A stretch of DNA of 64,000 nucleotides from Strongyloides papillosus (lineage: Eukaryota > Nematoda > Chromadorea > Rhabditida > Strongyloididae). The notes below the pieces were generated by a model. It was not told the DNA's origin. It saw nothing but the letters and a program-made list of their open reading frames with translations, and did not search any database. Positions 20,212-33,004 of this stretch are shown piece by piece. Numbering within the stretch: position 1 is the first letter of the stretch; each line of letters opens with the position of its first letter. Made by a program: the position numbers and the translations under genes. The DNA is taken from assembly GCA_005656395.1 (NCBI GenBank), contig SRSI01000038.1, positions 1,178,001 to 1,242,000 on the forward strand, given 5' to 3'.

Positions 20212-21775
20212 TTAACAGTCTTCCACTCAGGTGGATGTTTAACCTGTTTTAAGCACATGTTGCAGATTAGAGTGAAATATCTTATAGCCTTGTTACCCAG
20301 ACATCTTAGATCATAAGCGTTTAGTCCATCAACACCTTTCATCTTATTTTTACCACAGCTATATATAGCAGCTCTTGTTTCTGATTCTAGAAAAGGTAAT
20401 GTAATATCATTATTAATAAATCTTGTAATTTCTAATTTTTTCAGTCTTTTTATATCGTCAGATTTAATTAGATATAGATCATTCATATACTTATTGATAT
20501 TTTCCACTTTCACTGGTAGTGCTTCCTTTCTTTCTTTCAAGACTCTAAATACACTTTTAATTTTCTTGTTATTTTCTAGGGCCTCTTTGATTCTATTATG
20601 TACGAGTGAGTTCCATTCATTCTTAATTGTTTGTCTTATTAATTTATTAATCAGACGAATTTCTATTAAAATCTTGACTTTACTTTCTTTTTTATCTTCA
20701 TTGTTATCACTGTACGAAATAGAATTTAGTAATTTTCTCCTATTACTAAATAAGGACTTAACATGTTCTGAGTATCTTGTACTAGGAATTTGTTTCTCTA
20801 CTGTAACTAACTTTGTTACTCTTTTAATTTCCTTGATAAACTTTGAATATTCTTTTTCAACATTTTTAAACTCATTTGATGGAATTATCAATTCTTTTCC
20901 ACCTACTTCGTTCAGTGATTTTTCATATTTAATGTTGTAATGTAGTACTTTTTTCTGAAGACATCTAGATTTTTTAATGTAATCACAGAGTTTCTTTGGA
21001 AATTTAATTGTCGCTTTTACTAATCTGTGATCACTAACCGTCGCATCAAATTTCTTATGGCTCCATGTTTCTACATCTGTAAAAATCCTTTTCATGTTGC
21101 ATAAAAAGTAGTCTAGTTGTTTAACACAGAGTCTACCCTTAATATTGTCTTCAATGCTTTGGGGTTTTATCCATGAAAACTTTTTCCACCAACGTTTCTT
21201 AAAAAATGAGTTCACTATACTTATTCTATTTTGAGTACAGAAATTTATCAATCGCTCTCCGTTATCGTTTAATTCATCATATGAATACCTCCCCTTTATT
21301 TTTGGTATTGCTTGGCTATCAATTGTTCCATTAAAATCACCTGCTAAGATTGTTACTGTTGACATTTGTCTAACTTTAGCATATAATGAATGTAGTTGTA
21401 GATAAAATTCATCTTTATCTATATCATCATAGCAATTTGTTGGCGCATAGACTGCAATAATACCTAGAGATTTCCTTTTATCAATATTTATTATCATGTA
21501 GCTTAATCTAAAGTTAATATGTTCAATAACTTTAATATGCTTTATGATGTTTTCATTGAAAATTGCAAACCCCACACACCAATACATTTTTCACTACTTT
21601 TACCACATGAAATTAGAGAATTCCCACATTTCTCCGAAATGCCTTCTTTCACTTTGGTTTCGGTAATTATAGTAATGTCAATCTCGTTGTGACACAGTTC
21701 CTTCATAAATTATTTCTTATTGGATAAGCCTTACTACCTCTTACATTGATTGTTGCTAAGTTTAAAGTCATCATT
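20112..21775 (-). pseudogene. LINE AP endonuclease and linker, frameshifted
   Basis: The main frame (20112-21587) has the APE-type motifs VYAPTN, LAGDFNGTID, LDYFLCN and SDHRLVKA, including the catalytic D and H positions of the family, then a lysine-rich linker. The N-terminal start MMTLNLATINVRG is at 21774 in another frame. It shifts once near 21715 to reach ITETKVKEG and again near 21590 to reach WCVGFAIFNE. These lesions plus the downstream frameshift mark a dead copy. The frame at 20494-20940 on the + strand is an antisense shadow. Confidence 0.88.
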
Positions 21776-22522
21776 ATTTACAAATAACAATTGTCATCAA
21801 AATTTTTCCCGGAAAAAATAGTATCAATTTTCAATCTCGAATCAAATATATTACATCACTAATGTAGTTTTCACCTATATAACATCTACGATTAGCTCCT
21901 TAGCTGTTAGAAATCACCACAATCAGCTTAGTATCGGAGGATTCTCAACTACAGTAAATAATAGATGTTTTATTTATTGTATTCTTTCAAAAATAAGAGA
22001 GAAATATAAAAACCACCTCTCACTAGCTAGTCAAAAGAGAGAATAAGATAATTGTATAATATAAAATAATATGTGTTGTCTGTTACAACATACACAAAAA
22101 GTAAAGATAATGATATAGTTAAAAAGTATGTTCTTTATATATTGTGCCTCCTAGTTATGTCCTCCTCTTTCTCTTGGTATTCCTTTGACTCATACTTCTC
22201 TGGGGTTTACAGCTCCTATTATTTGTTATAAAATTTTACATTTAAATAACCACAATTTAAAAGGGTTATATTAAATTCAAGTTGATGAACGTAGCTGAAT
22301 TTTGAAGATCTATAACTCCGCTCAGAATTACTATATCGTTGTGAAACTTTAAAATCATATTTGTATGAATTTTAGCTGCAAAATGACTACGATATATAAA
22401 TTTTAAATTAAATACAAAAAAAATTATAGATATTAATATCCGGATAACTACTTATGGACAACTTTATATTTTCAACCAAAAATTTTACAAATAATATTTT
22501 GGTGATAGTGAATGGAAAAAAT
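21776..22522. other. LINE 5' flank or intergenic
   Basis: Less AT-rich than usual at 21860-21950 and 22140-22240, possibly decayed 5' parts of the LINE. No intact gene is present. Confidence 0.4.
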
Positions 22523-22594
22523 TTCCCATGCCGGGAATCGGACCCGGGCCGCGTGGGTGAAAACCACGAATCCTAACCACTAGACCACATGGGA
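22523..22594 (-). tRNA. tRNA-Glu(TTC)
   Basis: 72-nt cloverleaf with acceptor TCCCATG/CATGGGA, discriminator A, anticodon loop TTTTCAC closed by CGTGG/CCACG, and T-loop TCCGATT. Confidence 0.95.
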
Positions 22595-24446
22595 TACCAA
22601 GGCACCGAAAAATACCAACTTTCAGTTAATATTAAAATATTATTACATTTAATTATAGAGAAAACTTGTATAAAAACAGTCATAGTAATATAATATATTT
22701 TAAAAATAATTTAAAGTATTGTTTTATCCTTTTTATATTGCTAAACTTTATGCGCAAATAATATATTTTATTGTTTTTTTTGTTTTTTAACTTTTACAAC
22801 TAATTTTATACTAATAATGGTAAATAATGTATGGTATAGCAACAAAGTTGTTGTAATGTGATTTTTGGACTTTTAAATAATTAAAAGTTTTTTTTAAATT
22901 CTGAAAAGTAATTTTTTTACGAGATATTAAACTTTCAATTTGTTCTATTTAAAAAAAATCATTTCTAATACTCATAAAATATATATGTTATTAATAGTAC
23001 TCACAAAACTTAGTAAGATTCAATTTTTTTTATTAGTGACTAATTTTATCGCAATTATTTGCACATAAATTAAAGTAACAATTAAAGAGTTGGTAAAAAT
23101 AAGTTACTTCTTTTCTGTAATATTATTCTCATCATAAAATTTAAGTTGTGTTATATAATATATTTCAAGATACAAAATTGAATGCTAATTTAAAATAAAA
23201 TTGTTAGTGGTTTTAAAAGAAAATTCACTAACATAACAGTATTTTTTTCTATATGTTTCAATATTTTTAATTATTGTAAATTACTTTTTTTTGGTAAAAT
23301 TGCACTCATCTGAAAAGCACAATTGTTTTTATATTATTTTTAAAGATAATCTTTGTAAATAAAAATTATGAAAAGTTGTAAAATTATACGTATTTTTGTT
23401 CAAAGTTAAAAATAATTTTTAAATATTTTAATTTAAAATAAGAGTAAATACTACAATAATGTTTTTAATTCTTAATACTTTGTGTAGTTAAACAATAGTT
23501 CTTTGCTTCTTGTTATTATTTTAAGAAGACTTTTGAAATTACTATCATTACAAGATTGTTTAAAATAATGTTTTTAGTTAAAACAGTAACAACTTTACAC
23601 GAAATCGACTTCCAATAACGTATTTTATAAAATAAAAAGCAAAAAAAACTCTAACATGAACATAATATCATACAAATAGCATGATTAAATAAAAGTTACA
23701 TTACCTTAAAATAACGAAATTTATATGACAGTATAATATTTTGCATCATTTAAAAAGTTATTGCTTGATATTTTTCAAATTTGAATAAAATTTTATTTTT
23801 TAACAGGTTAGACATTTTATTGGATTTTATGAAGAATTGCCAAAATATGGCCGTTTTTTATATGTAATAAAATATTAAAAAAATAAACTAAAAAAAAATA
23901 TATCGGCTACAAAAATTTTTAAATTTAAAATATTAACAAAAATTAAATATTATCATGAAGAAGAGTAAATTGTGAATAATATATGCTAAGGTTTGGTGTT
24001 ATTATAGTCAACGAAAAATTTTCTTTTTTTATACTAACGATTAATGGAAGACAAATAATTAAGAGTCCGTAAAGAGTAGTTTTCTTTATAAATAGATTTA
24101 TACATTTAAAATTTTGTGCAAACTTGTATTTTCCAATAAATTTGATAGCATGTTGTAGATGTGTCTTGTACAAGCTAATTTTTAGGTAAAGCAATATAAG
24201 CAAATTATCGTGAAAATTAATTAAAAAAAATTAGTGTAAACGTTAAGAAAAATTTAAATAATTAATCATGTTTTTTGATTTCTTATACATCCATGTTACG
24301 ATAAATATTTAACTTTTATTTATTATCAAAATAAGTGTCTTATTTGTTTCTGTAAAATAATTTAAACTAAAAGTAATTTTTGTCTTAAATATTTACTAGT
24401 AACCTATTTGTTTTAGTTATTAAAACAATTAAATTGCAAAAGATTT
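22595..24446. other. Long AT-rich intergenic stretch
   Basis: No tRNA, repeat pair or element end was found. The 86-codon frame at 23943-24203 (minus) is low-complexity and unsupported. Confidence 0.6.
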
Positions 24447-24533
24447 TCCAACCAACCGGATTCGAACCAGTGACCTAAGGATATCAGCAACTAAATCTAC
24501 AGTCCTCCGCTCTACCAACTGAGCTATGGTTGG
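24447..24533 (-). tRNA. tRNA-Tyr(GTA) with a 14-nt intron
   Basis: Acceptor CCAACCA/TGGTTGG, discriminator A. The anticodon region CTGTAG is followed by the insert ATTTAGTTGCTGAT and then ATCCTT, leaving a 73-nt mature tRNA. An intron after nucleotide 37 is the rule for eukaryotic tRNA-Tyr. Confidence 0.94.
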
Positions 24534-25475
24534 GCAAGAACAACAAATTATATTTTTCACTAAATAAAATTATTTATAATTTACATAAAAAATAGTTTTT
24601 TTAATATCTTTTAAAATTAATTTCTAAGTAAAAATTAACTTTTATCATATTAGAAAAATATTATTTTTGTTAATCAACTTAATATAAAAGTAATGCTTAA
24701 ATTCTACAATAGTAAAAATACAATCTATAAAAAGTTTTTAATAAATCTAATAGTAAATTAAACATTTTTATATTCATATTTCTATTTGTTTTTTCGCCAG
24801 TTTTATCTATAGATTATTTAGATATTTTATTTATAGATAATTGGAGACAAATAAATGAAATTTACTTCATGTTAAACTTTTTTTTTAATTAGTAAATGTG
24901 TTATAAGACTATGAATTTACGTTCTGGTGCCGTAATATTTTATAGGAAAATACTAATAGACAATAAATTAAAATATTTTATTTTAGATAATATAAAATTT
25001 TACGATCAATGGGATTAAAGTTATTATATAATTTAGAAGAAAAGCTCAATTATCTTTTATTCTATTTTATTTAATATTTTGCATAATTTCTCAGATGCAT
25101 TAGCATTTGTGTTAATAATAAAATAATTTGGATTATTAAAAAAGAGTATATACATTCCCACAATAGAGTACTATGTATTGTATGAAATAGTCTTTTTATT
25201 TATTCTATTAATTTACATTTGTTCTTTGAATATGGTATTATTTAAGTTAATATTTTCCTAAAACTTATATATTCGTAAATATACCCGCTGCAAATTATAG
25301 TCATGTCAAGACACGTTAAATCACAATTACAAAAGTAAAATTATATTGTTATATAAAGAAATTCGTAAACAGACATACAAAGCTCTAATTTGCTATTTTA
25401 ATATAAAAAAACTCATAACGTAATATAAAAAAACAGAAACGTGGTAAAAAGCACTTTAAAAAGTAAAAAGGTACT
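24534..25475. other. Intergenic, nothing recognised
   Basis: AT-rich spacer between tRNA-Tyr and tRNA-Ala without a supported feature. Confidence 0.6.
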
Positions 25476-25547
25476 TGGAGATATGGGGAATCGAACCCCA
25501 GCCCTCTCCCATGCTAAGGAAGCGCTCTACCCCTGAGCTATATCCCC
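25476..25547 (-). tRNA. tRNA-Ala(AGC)
   Basis: 72-nt cloverleaf with acceptor GGGGATA/TATCTCC, discriminator A, anticodon loop TTAGCAT and T-loop TTCGATT. Confidence 0.95.
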
Positions 25548-26154
25548 ACGAGCGGCCTCCTTTTTCATTTTGTCGCTGAAATAAACTAGAAAATTGTTAT
25601 TATTTTTTTTAAAAGCTAATATAGTAAATGTTATGTTTTTTCAGATGTAAATTGTTATTTTGCTATAGAATTTTTTACAGAAATAAAATATTGTAATTAT
25701 TTTTTTTATAAAAATAAAACTAATGATAACGAGAAAGTTAATTCACTCTACATTTATTATTAGTCAAAGTTCAGTTAAAACAGTATAAATTATGATTATT
25801 TGTTAACTTTTTACACGTTATTATTATACTAAAATAATTAATATTATAAATTAATGTTTAGAATAAATAAAATATATCTACCAAAATTACAACACTTTAA
25901 ATCAAATAAAATCGATAATATGAGATTTTTAAAAAGTTGGCAATTATTTTTATTAAAATTTCAGTTATTGTACAAAAACCGATTGCTCTCGTGACAAGAT
26001 GTACAATCACACTTATATAAAGATATTTAAGTTTAATTTCATTGTAACGTTGATGTAAAAATTTTCTTCATCTTCTAATAATTGTTTTTCTACTGTATAC
26101 AAATTTTTTTTTGAAGAAATCTTTAAATATAACTAATGTTCTTACACGCGATTT
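25548..26154. other. Intergenic, nothing recognised
   Basis: AT-rich sequence up to the long-TIR MITE. No gene is visible. Confidence 0.6.
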
Positions 26155-28043
26155 ACTATCCCTAATTCAATAAACTTAAAGTAACAAATATGCTAGAGTT
26201 TTAATTTATTTAGTAAATCAGGCACCAAAAAATAAAAAAATAGTTTATCTTTAAAAAAATTAATATATTAGTATTTTTATTAACTTTAAACAGTTAATTG
26301 ACTTTAACTTCTAAAAAATTAACATTTTTAAAATAATCGAAAAATAAGGAAACTCAATAATATCAATTATATTTATACTTATGACTTTTTTAAATACTAC
26401 ACGCGATTTACTATCCCTGATTCAATAAACTTAAAGTAACAAATATGCTAGAGTTTTAATTTATTTAGTAAATCAGGCACCAAAAAGTAAAAAATAGTTT
26501 ATCCTTTAAAAAATTAATATATTAATATTTTTAATAGCTTTAAACAATTAATTGACTTTAACTTCTAAAAAATTAACATTTTTAAAATAGTCGAAAAATA
26601 ATGAAACTCAATAATATCAATTATATTTATACTTATGACTTTTTTAAATACTATGTTGTTTATCTATTAATATAATTTTTTTTCTTGTAATTATATACTA
26701 TCACTTTTTTATATTGTCATTATATTAATAGTTCAGTCGCTCATTTTGTTCAATTTGATTAATTTGACTAAAATTTCATACAACGAATGTTTGTAATAGT
26801 GTCAACTGTTTACAAAATTTAATATATGTAAAATGCTATAGATTATGTATATTAACAACATAAATGATTGATGACTCTGCAAAATAAAAATATGAATACA
26901 TTGAAATGTTAATTTATTAATTAATATGGAACGTAGAAATTTATATATGAAGTGCTAAAAACAACAATATCTTAAAAAATTTGATTATTTTATAATTTTT
27001 ATTAAACCAGTCAAGGCTTTGCGTCTTCATGCCTTTGTTTAACATTCTAAAATATTCTACTTTGATTTTTTTAATAAAACTATTCATCACTTTTTGATTC
27101 TTAATTAGGGTAATTATTAATTAACCTTAGTGATATTAATTTACCCTCTTACTCTGGCGTTAAGATTTTCAAATGAGCCATTATTTACTTTATTTTGTTA
27201 ACTTTCAAAATATTATTTGAAAACAAACCTAAAAAAATTATTTCAAAAAGAGGTGTTATTTAAAAATGACTTGATCTATAGTAACTGAAACGTTTTGATA
27301 CCCGTTTTCAGCACTAAGTCAAAAAATAGATCTATTGACTATTTAACAAAAAAATGAGCTAAGTTTAAAAAGAGTTATGATATAGAAAAAATTAATTTTC
27401 TTATTTTTTTTTTGTTATGGACACACCATTTGAACTTATAAAATAATACTTATTTTCACTACAAAATATTTATTCATTAGAAATTCAAGACTTCATATAT
27501 TTGTATTTAAAATTCTTACGTATCATATCAACTAATAAATTAACGTTTCAATATACTTATATTTTAATTTTGCAAAGTGTTCAATCATTTATGTTGTCAA
27601 TATACATACTCTACAGCATTTTGCATATATTAAATTTTGTAAACAGTTGACACTATTACAAACATTCGTTGTATGAAATTTTAGTCAAATTAATCAGATT
27701 GAACTACTAAAACTATTATAATAATAACAATATAAAAAAGTGATAGTATATAATTACAAGAAAAAAATTATATTAATAGATAAACAACATAGTATTTAAA
27801 AAAGTTATAAGTATAAATATAATTGATATTATTGAGTTTCCTTATTTTTCGATTATTTAAAACTATTAGTTTATTCAGAAGTTAAATTTAATTAACTGTT
27901 TAAAGTTATTAAAAATATTAATATATTAATTTTTTTAAAGATAAACTATTTTTTACTTTTTGGTGCCTGATTTACTAAATAAAATAAAACTTTAGCATAT
28001 TTGTTACTTTAAGTTTATTGAATCAGGGATAGTAAATCGCGTG
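26155..28043. mobile_element. Long-TIR MITE with TA flanks and a duplicated end
   Basis: The core 26400-28043 has inverted arms of roughly 600 bp starting CACGCGATTTACTATCCC, flanked on both sides by TA (26398-26399 and 28044-28045), the duplication made by Tc1/mariner-type transposases. The outer 245 bp of the left arm is repeated in tandem at 26155-26399, which is again preceded by TA. The centre (about 27000-27440) is unique and non-coding. The arms differ by scattered substitutions and small gaps, so the copy is not very recent. It has no transposase of its own. Confidence 0.85.
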
Positions 28044-29716
28044 TACAGAAAAAGATGAATTGATTCATTTTGTACAAATTATTTTTATCTATATTACCAA
28101 CAGTAGACCCGCATTCGGCAGACTCAGTTAGCCTGCAGAGCATAATTTATAGAAGAATTTTATAAATTAAATCGTAAATCAAAATATTTTTATTAAAAAT
28201 AAGCTATCTTTTTACTAAAAACATTGACATCACTTTTTAGTATTTAACGTGCTAGTTTTTGATCAATTTTTTTATATTAATTTTTTCTCTTATTGATTGC
28301 TTGCACTTTTTAAATGAATCATAAAACAAAAATACTATTTTTTTTACCAAAGTTATTTGAAAGACAAAACTACACGAAAAAGTAGTGTTTTTAAAAATAA
28401 CATGGTCTATTGTAAACTAAAGTTTTTAAGATTCTATTTAATTACCAAGTAAACAAAAAAAACTTAATAACTATTTTATTATAAAGCTGGTGTAGTTTAA
28501 ATAAAGTTATGTTAATCATAAAATTGATTTTTACAAAAAAATGAAAAAATTGAAAAATTTGTTATTTAAGTAAAAATTACTTATTATGTTATCAACTAAT
28601 AAAATTTATTATACATTTTTCTTTTAAATTGGACTTAGATCTATGTAAAAAATATTATTTTATTTTTTTAATCAAGTTATCACAAAGTTATACCCATTTA
28701 ACTTTCAATTTTTTAAAAACAGTTGTTATTTTTTGAATCATAATTTTGCGGATTATCAATAAATTCCAATATTACTATGTTTTCAGACTATTCTAGAATT
28801 TTACTTTTTCAATGGTATACTAGCCAAACTATTTTGTCAACTTTGATGCAGATTATCTTTTAAACAAAACTATACCAAAAGTCTAAAAAAGTGTTTTTTA
28901 AAGAATAATATAACCAAATTCTATCTAAAAATTTTAAAACTTTTCAGTTTCTCTGGTTTAAAAAAAGAATTTTTTAGCAATAGTTGAATTGTTGTATATT
29001 TAAAGCTAAATATGTCTTGATTGTTTGTCATGGTATAAAGCATCTCTTAGAAATTATTTTAAATAGACGTTTTTACAGTAGCAACGTCATTATTTTGAAA
29101 GTCACTAATGTTAATCCCAAAACTTAAATTTAATTATAATATTTTTAGGGGTTAAGTTATTTATTTTTGAGGTTGTATAGAACCTGGCATTGTTTAGGAA
29201 ATATTGATAATTATAAGGTAAATTTTTGTAATTGTTGTTTTTATTGTGACATTTAATAAGCGTTGTGCCAGATTAAATAAAATTTAACTCTATTTATTCA
29301 TAAAAATCGGTTGAATTTTAAAAAGTTTTTAAGAAGATGAATTTAGTTTTTTTTATATTTTTACTACAAAAATTATTTCAATTTCTATTTTAAAAAAATT
29401 GAGTAGTTAAAAATCTATACTTATTTTAAATAGATAAACGATATTTAGTTTTTTACGTTTTATGATAGCTTGGAAGAACCACAAAAGTTAATATTTACGA
29501 CTCAAAAACGTCATCTTGTAGTCATCCATTTATTCTAAATCTTTATATTGTTTTCGTACTCATAAAGGTACACTAGCTCTGTTAAATATGCATTTCATAT
29601 AGAAATACAGTATTCCGTAAAGCTAGTCACTTTAAAACTCATTTAAAACAATATAGTGGTAATATTTTACAGTTTTTTTATAAAAAAAACTATAGTGGAT
29701 AAAGATATGTATAGAC
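28044..29716. other. Long AT-rich intergenic stretch
   Basis: No gene is visible. A 45-bp GC-richer patch at 28098-28145 (around ACCCGCATTCGGCAGACTC) stands out but does not fold as a tRNA. Confidence 0.5.
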
Positions 29717-29757
29717 ATACTTCTCTACTAGTATAGTTACGGTAGTAGAGAAGTAGG
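29717..29757. repeat. Inverted-repeat hairpin of the CCTACTTCTC family, 15 nt upstream of tRNA-Arg(TCT)
   Basis: CATACTTCTCTAC and its near-complement GTAGAGAAGTAGG face each other across about 14 nt. The same ends bound the 35402-36654 element. Exactly 15 nt separate the final AGG from the first base of the tRNA gene. It could be an internally deleted copy of that element. Confidence 0.7.
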
Positions 29758-29772
29758 TAAGTGTCCTGGATC

Positions 29773-29846
29773 GCCTCATTAATTCAGTTGGATAGAATGT
29801 ATGACTTCTAATCATAAGGTCCTCGGTTCGAGCCCGGGATGAAGCT
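29773..29846 (+). tRNA. tRNA-Arg(TCT)
   Basis: 74-nt cloverleaf with acceptor GCCTCAT/ATGAAGC (one C-A mismatch at position 3-70), anticodon loop CTTCTAA closed by ATGA/TCAT, and T-loop TTCGAGC. The mismatch and T discriminator suggest some decay, but the arms are otherwise intact. Confidence 0.85.
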
Positions 29847-30188
29847 AACAAACGCATTTCTTGATATTAATGCTCTTTACTAATGTTTATGTTTTATCTA
29901 TGTTGTCACATAGTGACAGTAAATTGGAATAAACACTCATTAAGATAGAATTCAATTTATTAATATAACGGTTGTTTTATATAATAAATAATATATATGA
30001 AATATGAATATATTCTATATTCAACAATCTAAACAATTAATACTATAAATTATTTTTTTTTAAATTTGTTTTGAAATAAAAAAAGTCTTCTTATTCATCA
30101 ACAATATGAACTCCCTTGATATTAGTAGCTACTAAATATTAAAAAATGATTTTTCTTTGTAAATAATGTAAAAGAGAACTTTAAAAGA
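29847..30188. other. Intergenic, nothing recognised
   Basis: AT-rich spacer between tRNA-Arg(TCT) and the 3' part of the split tRNA-Thr. Confidence 0.6.
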
Positions 30189-30933
30189 TGCCTCATGCTG
30201 GAATCGAACCAGCGACCTTCTGTTTACTAGACAGACGCTCTGCACTGAAAGTGAAAATGTTAGCTCGACCTAACACTTTGGTCCAAAACATTTGTTTATA
30301 AGAAAGTGTTAGGTTGACCTAACATATTCAAAAATTCAACCTAACATATTCAAATTTTTTAAAAAAAATCAAAAATATTTCTTAATATTCAAATAATTCT
30401 ATATATAACAACTCAAGATCACAAATGCCAAGCACGAAACCGAGAAGAGGAGAAGAAGAACGGAACTTAACAACCAACAATTAACAAGGAAGAGGAAGAG
30501 AACTCGAGGACAACAACCGACGAATGAATTTTACTAATTTAACCGATTAAGCTAGCGAAACTTGATTTCCATCGAATAAGTATCAGCTAAATATAAGTAA
30601 ATGAAATCTGATTTTTTATGTTATTAATTCATTTTTAATGCAACAAAAATTTAAAATAAGAATAAACAAGATTTAATTTTTTTTATAATTTCAATTTGTT
30701 TTTGGTACAAAAAAATTTAAAAATTAAAGTCAATGAAACTTGATTTTTATATTATTAATACAAAAAAATTCAAAATTAAAATCAAACAAACAGATTTTTT
30801 CATATTATCAAATTCATTTTTAATGTAAAAATAGTTTAACATTAAATTTAAACATATTCAAATTTGATTTTTTACATTATTAAATCATTTTCAATATAAA
30901 AAAATTTAAACATTTTAAAGGAATAACACAAAA

Positions 30934-32370
30934 TTATAATTTTATATTTTTGAATGCATTTGGATATCTCTTTTCTTTTTTGTATATTATTTTCGGATTA
31001 ATTAACAGACGGAATCCAAAATATGCAAGTAATTTAAGAAGATTATCTTCAACGTTAAATTTTGTGGTAGTAATAAAACCTAACCCTATGATAATTAAAT
31101 CATTTTCATTATCACTACATGCGATATATTCTTCTCCACCAAAAATGTGCATCTTATTATCAGCATAAACAAAAGACAACTTATTTGAAATTGGTCTAAT
31201 TTGCCACAAAGCTCCTGGATTAATCTAGATAAAGCATAAATAAAAATTATAAATTTCATTTCATTTTAGGAGCTCACGTATTAAAAAGGTGGATAAAACA
31301 ATTAATCTGCCAGAAGAACCATCTTTATAATATGTAACGATAAATAACCATAGTTAGAGGTAATTTATAGCAGCTAAAGAAATTTTTTCTCAACATTTAT
31401 TTTTTTGCTTATGTTTCAAACAAAAAATCATACTTAATTATGTTATAATGATTAAATGAAAAGCTATTTAATGGAGTAATAATTTTTCAAAGTCAACTAA
31501 TACAATTGAACCAATTATTAACATAAAAAGCAAAGAAATTTTGTTGCACTCAACTAAAGCAAAATTAATACAGCTGGTTGTACTAAGGACTACCACTAGG
31601 CTATTTTTTAACTTAAAAAAATTACTTTTTAATTTTTAAAATGCTCAATAATGTCATTAAATATATGATAACATTCAAAAAACTAAAAAAGAAAGCAAGA
31701 AAATTTAAGTTAAAAACGTTAAAAAAAAGAAAGTTCTTAAATAAATAAAACTAAAAAATTTTTTTAAACTTACTTTTAATTTTTGTAATAAATTCCCAAA
31801 TGGATTTATTAAAGCTTCACCAGGAAGAGGAGATCTAATGATAGCAAAAGAATTTGTTATTGATTTAACTCTACTGCCATCAATTTTATTCCTCATTTCA
31901 AGCACAAATTGAGGCAGGAGTTTCATCTTAATGTACTCTTGCAACTCTTTCTCATTAGAAATCTCCATCAATACTTCATGCTCCTCTTCCTGCGGTGATT
32001 CATTTGATTGAACATGTTTGGCATATGTCTTCGAATTCACCAAATTTCTTTTATTAATGAAATTTTTCCCAACAATGCACAATTTTGATTCAATTTCATC
32101 AACGAATAACTGAAAAGCACATTTTTTTGCTGACATTTCACTGCTTAAAAAAATACTCCTGTACAGATGGTTGCAGAAAAATTGAAGCATCTTCTTTTCC
32201 TTGTTATCAAGATCACAATTAAGATCAGAACGGCATTTCTCCAGAACATTTTTAATGTTTCTTCTTAAAATTTGAACATGTGCCAATGAAGAATCAAAAT
32301 TAGCACTAATTTTTCCAATTATCCATTCTTTTAAGTTTTCTCTAGATTGTGAACTAATCATATTTTCCAT
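30934..32370 (-). CDS. Conserved 295-residue partner protein of the CACTA-like transposon
   Basis: Two exons: 31774-32370 (199 codons) and 30934-31224 (96 codons plus stop), joined across a 549-bp intron with donor GTAAGT and acceptor TCTAG. The junction is supported by the homologous gene at 55760-56692, which also encodes exactly 295 residues with the intron at the matching place (SPLPGEALINPFGNLLQKLK before it, WQIRPIS just after). The N-terminal half is charged and helical-looking (KEKKMLQFFCNHLY). The C-terminal half has hydrophobic strands (FGGEEYIAC, LIIIGLGF) and an LLKLLAYFGF helix. I do not recognise the family. A regulatory or TnpA-like DNA-binding role is possible but unproven. 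The gene is divergent from the transposase, with 634 bp between starts. Confidence 0.8.
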
Positions 32371-33004
32371 AACTAAAATATTAAATAATTAATATTTAAT
32401 CACACGTTTTATTATTATTTATTAATATTTTTAATAAAAATATAATTTTTTTAAATTAAAACTTTATAAAGACACGATATAGATTAAATAATTTTATTAT
32501 TTTTATTAAATTATGGGTTTTATAATAGAAAATTAACTGAATATAATAAAGAATTTACTTAAACATCTTTTTTAAATCATTTAAAATGAAGATACATGTT
32601 CCTTTATTCACATTTATATCATGTATTTAAAAAACTTTATACTTTAATCAACTTCCTATTACTTTTTATAAGCTTTATTCATGTGTTTTTTATAATATGT
32701 TCTATACATTGTGTAGTTGGTACATCATTTAATCTTTACAATGAAGGAAGTATAAAAATTTTATTAAAAGAACATTTAAGTTAAGTTAATATATAATAGT
32801 ATTTTTATTCATTCAAGTAAAAAATAAAAAAAAGTGTCTTATTACAAGAAAAAACACTTTTATAAGATATAAAAAAGTTCTTTTCTTTGTTAAGTTTTAC
32901 ATAAATGTATATCCTTTTTATATTATACCAATAGTATTTTTACAATAAATTTATTCAAGTATTTTTATAACTAAAGTATTTTCTATTATAGATAATTTGA
33001 TTAA

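Larger units (their letters stand above)
18720..21775 (-). mobile_element. Decayed LINE (non-LTR retrotransposon) with APE endonuclease and RT
   Basis: Minus-strand element with, in order, an AP-type endonuclease, reverse transcriptase and a basic C-terminal domain, broken by frameshifts and a stop. A tetraloop hairpin lies near its 3' end. No LTRs are present. The 5' limit is at least 21775; a basic coding-like stretch at 22170-22240 (minus strand, ending KRKRRT then stop) could be an ORF1 remnant. It cannot be mobile in its present state. The clade is not assigned. Confidence 0.85.

Noticed and set aside
20494..20940. 148-codon + strand frame
   Set aside because: It is antisense to the LINE linker and resembles nothing; a shadow of the lysine-rich minus-strand frame.
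28098..28145. GC-richer patch as a tRNA remnant
   Set aside because: It has no T-loop TTC motif and no acceptor pairing.
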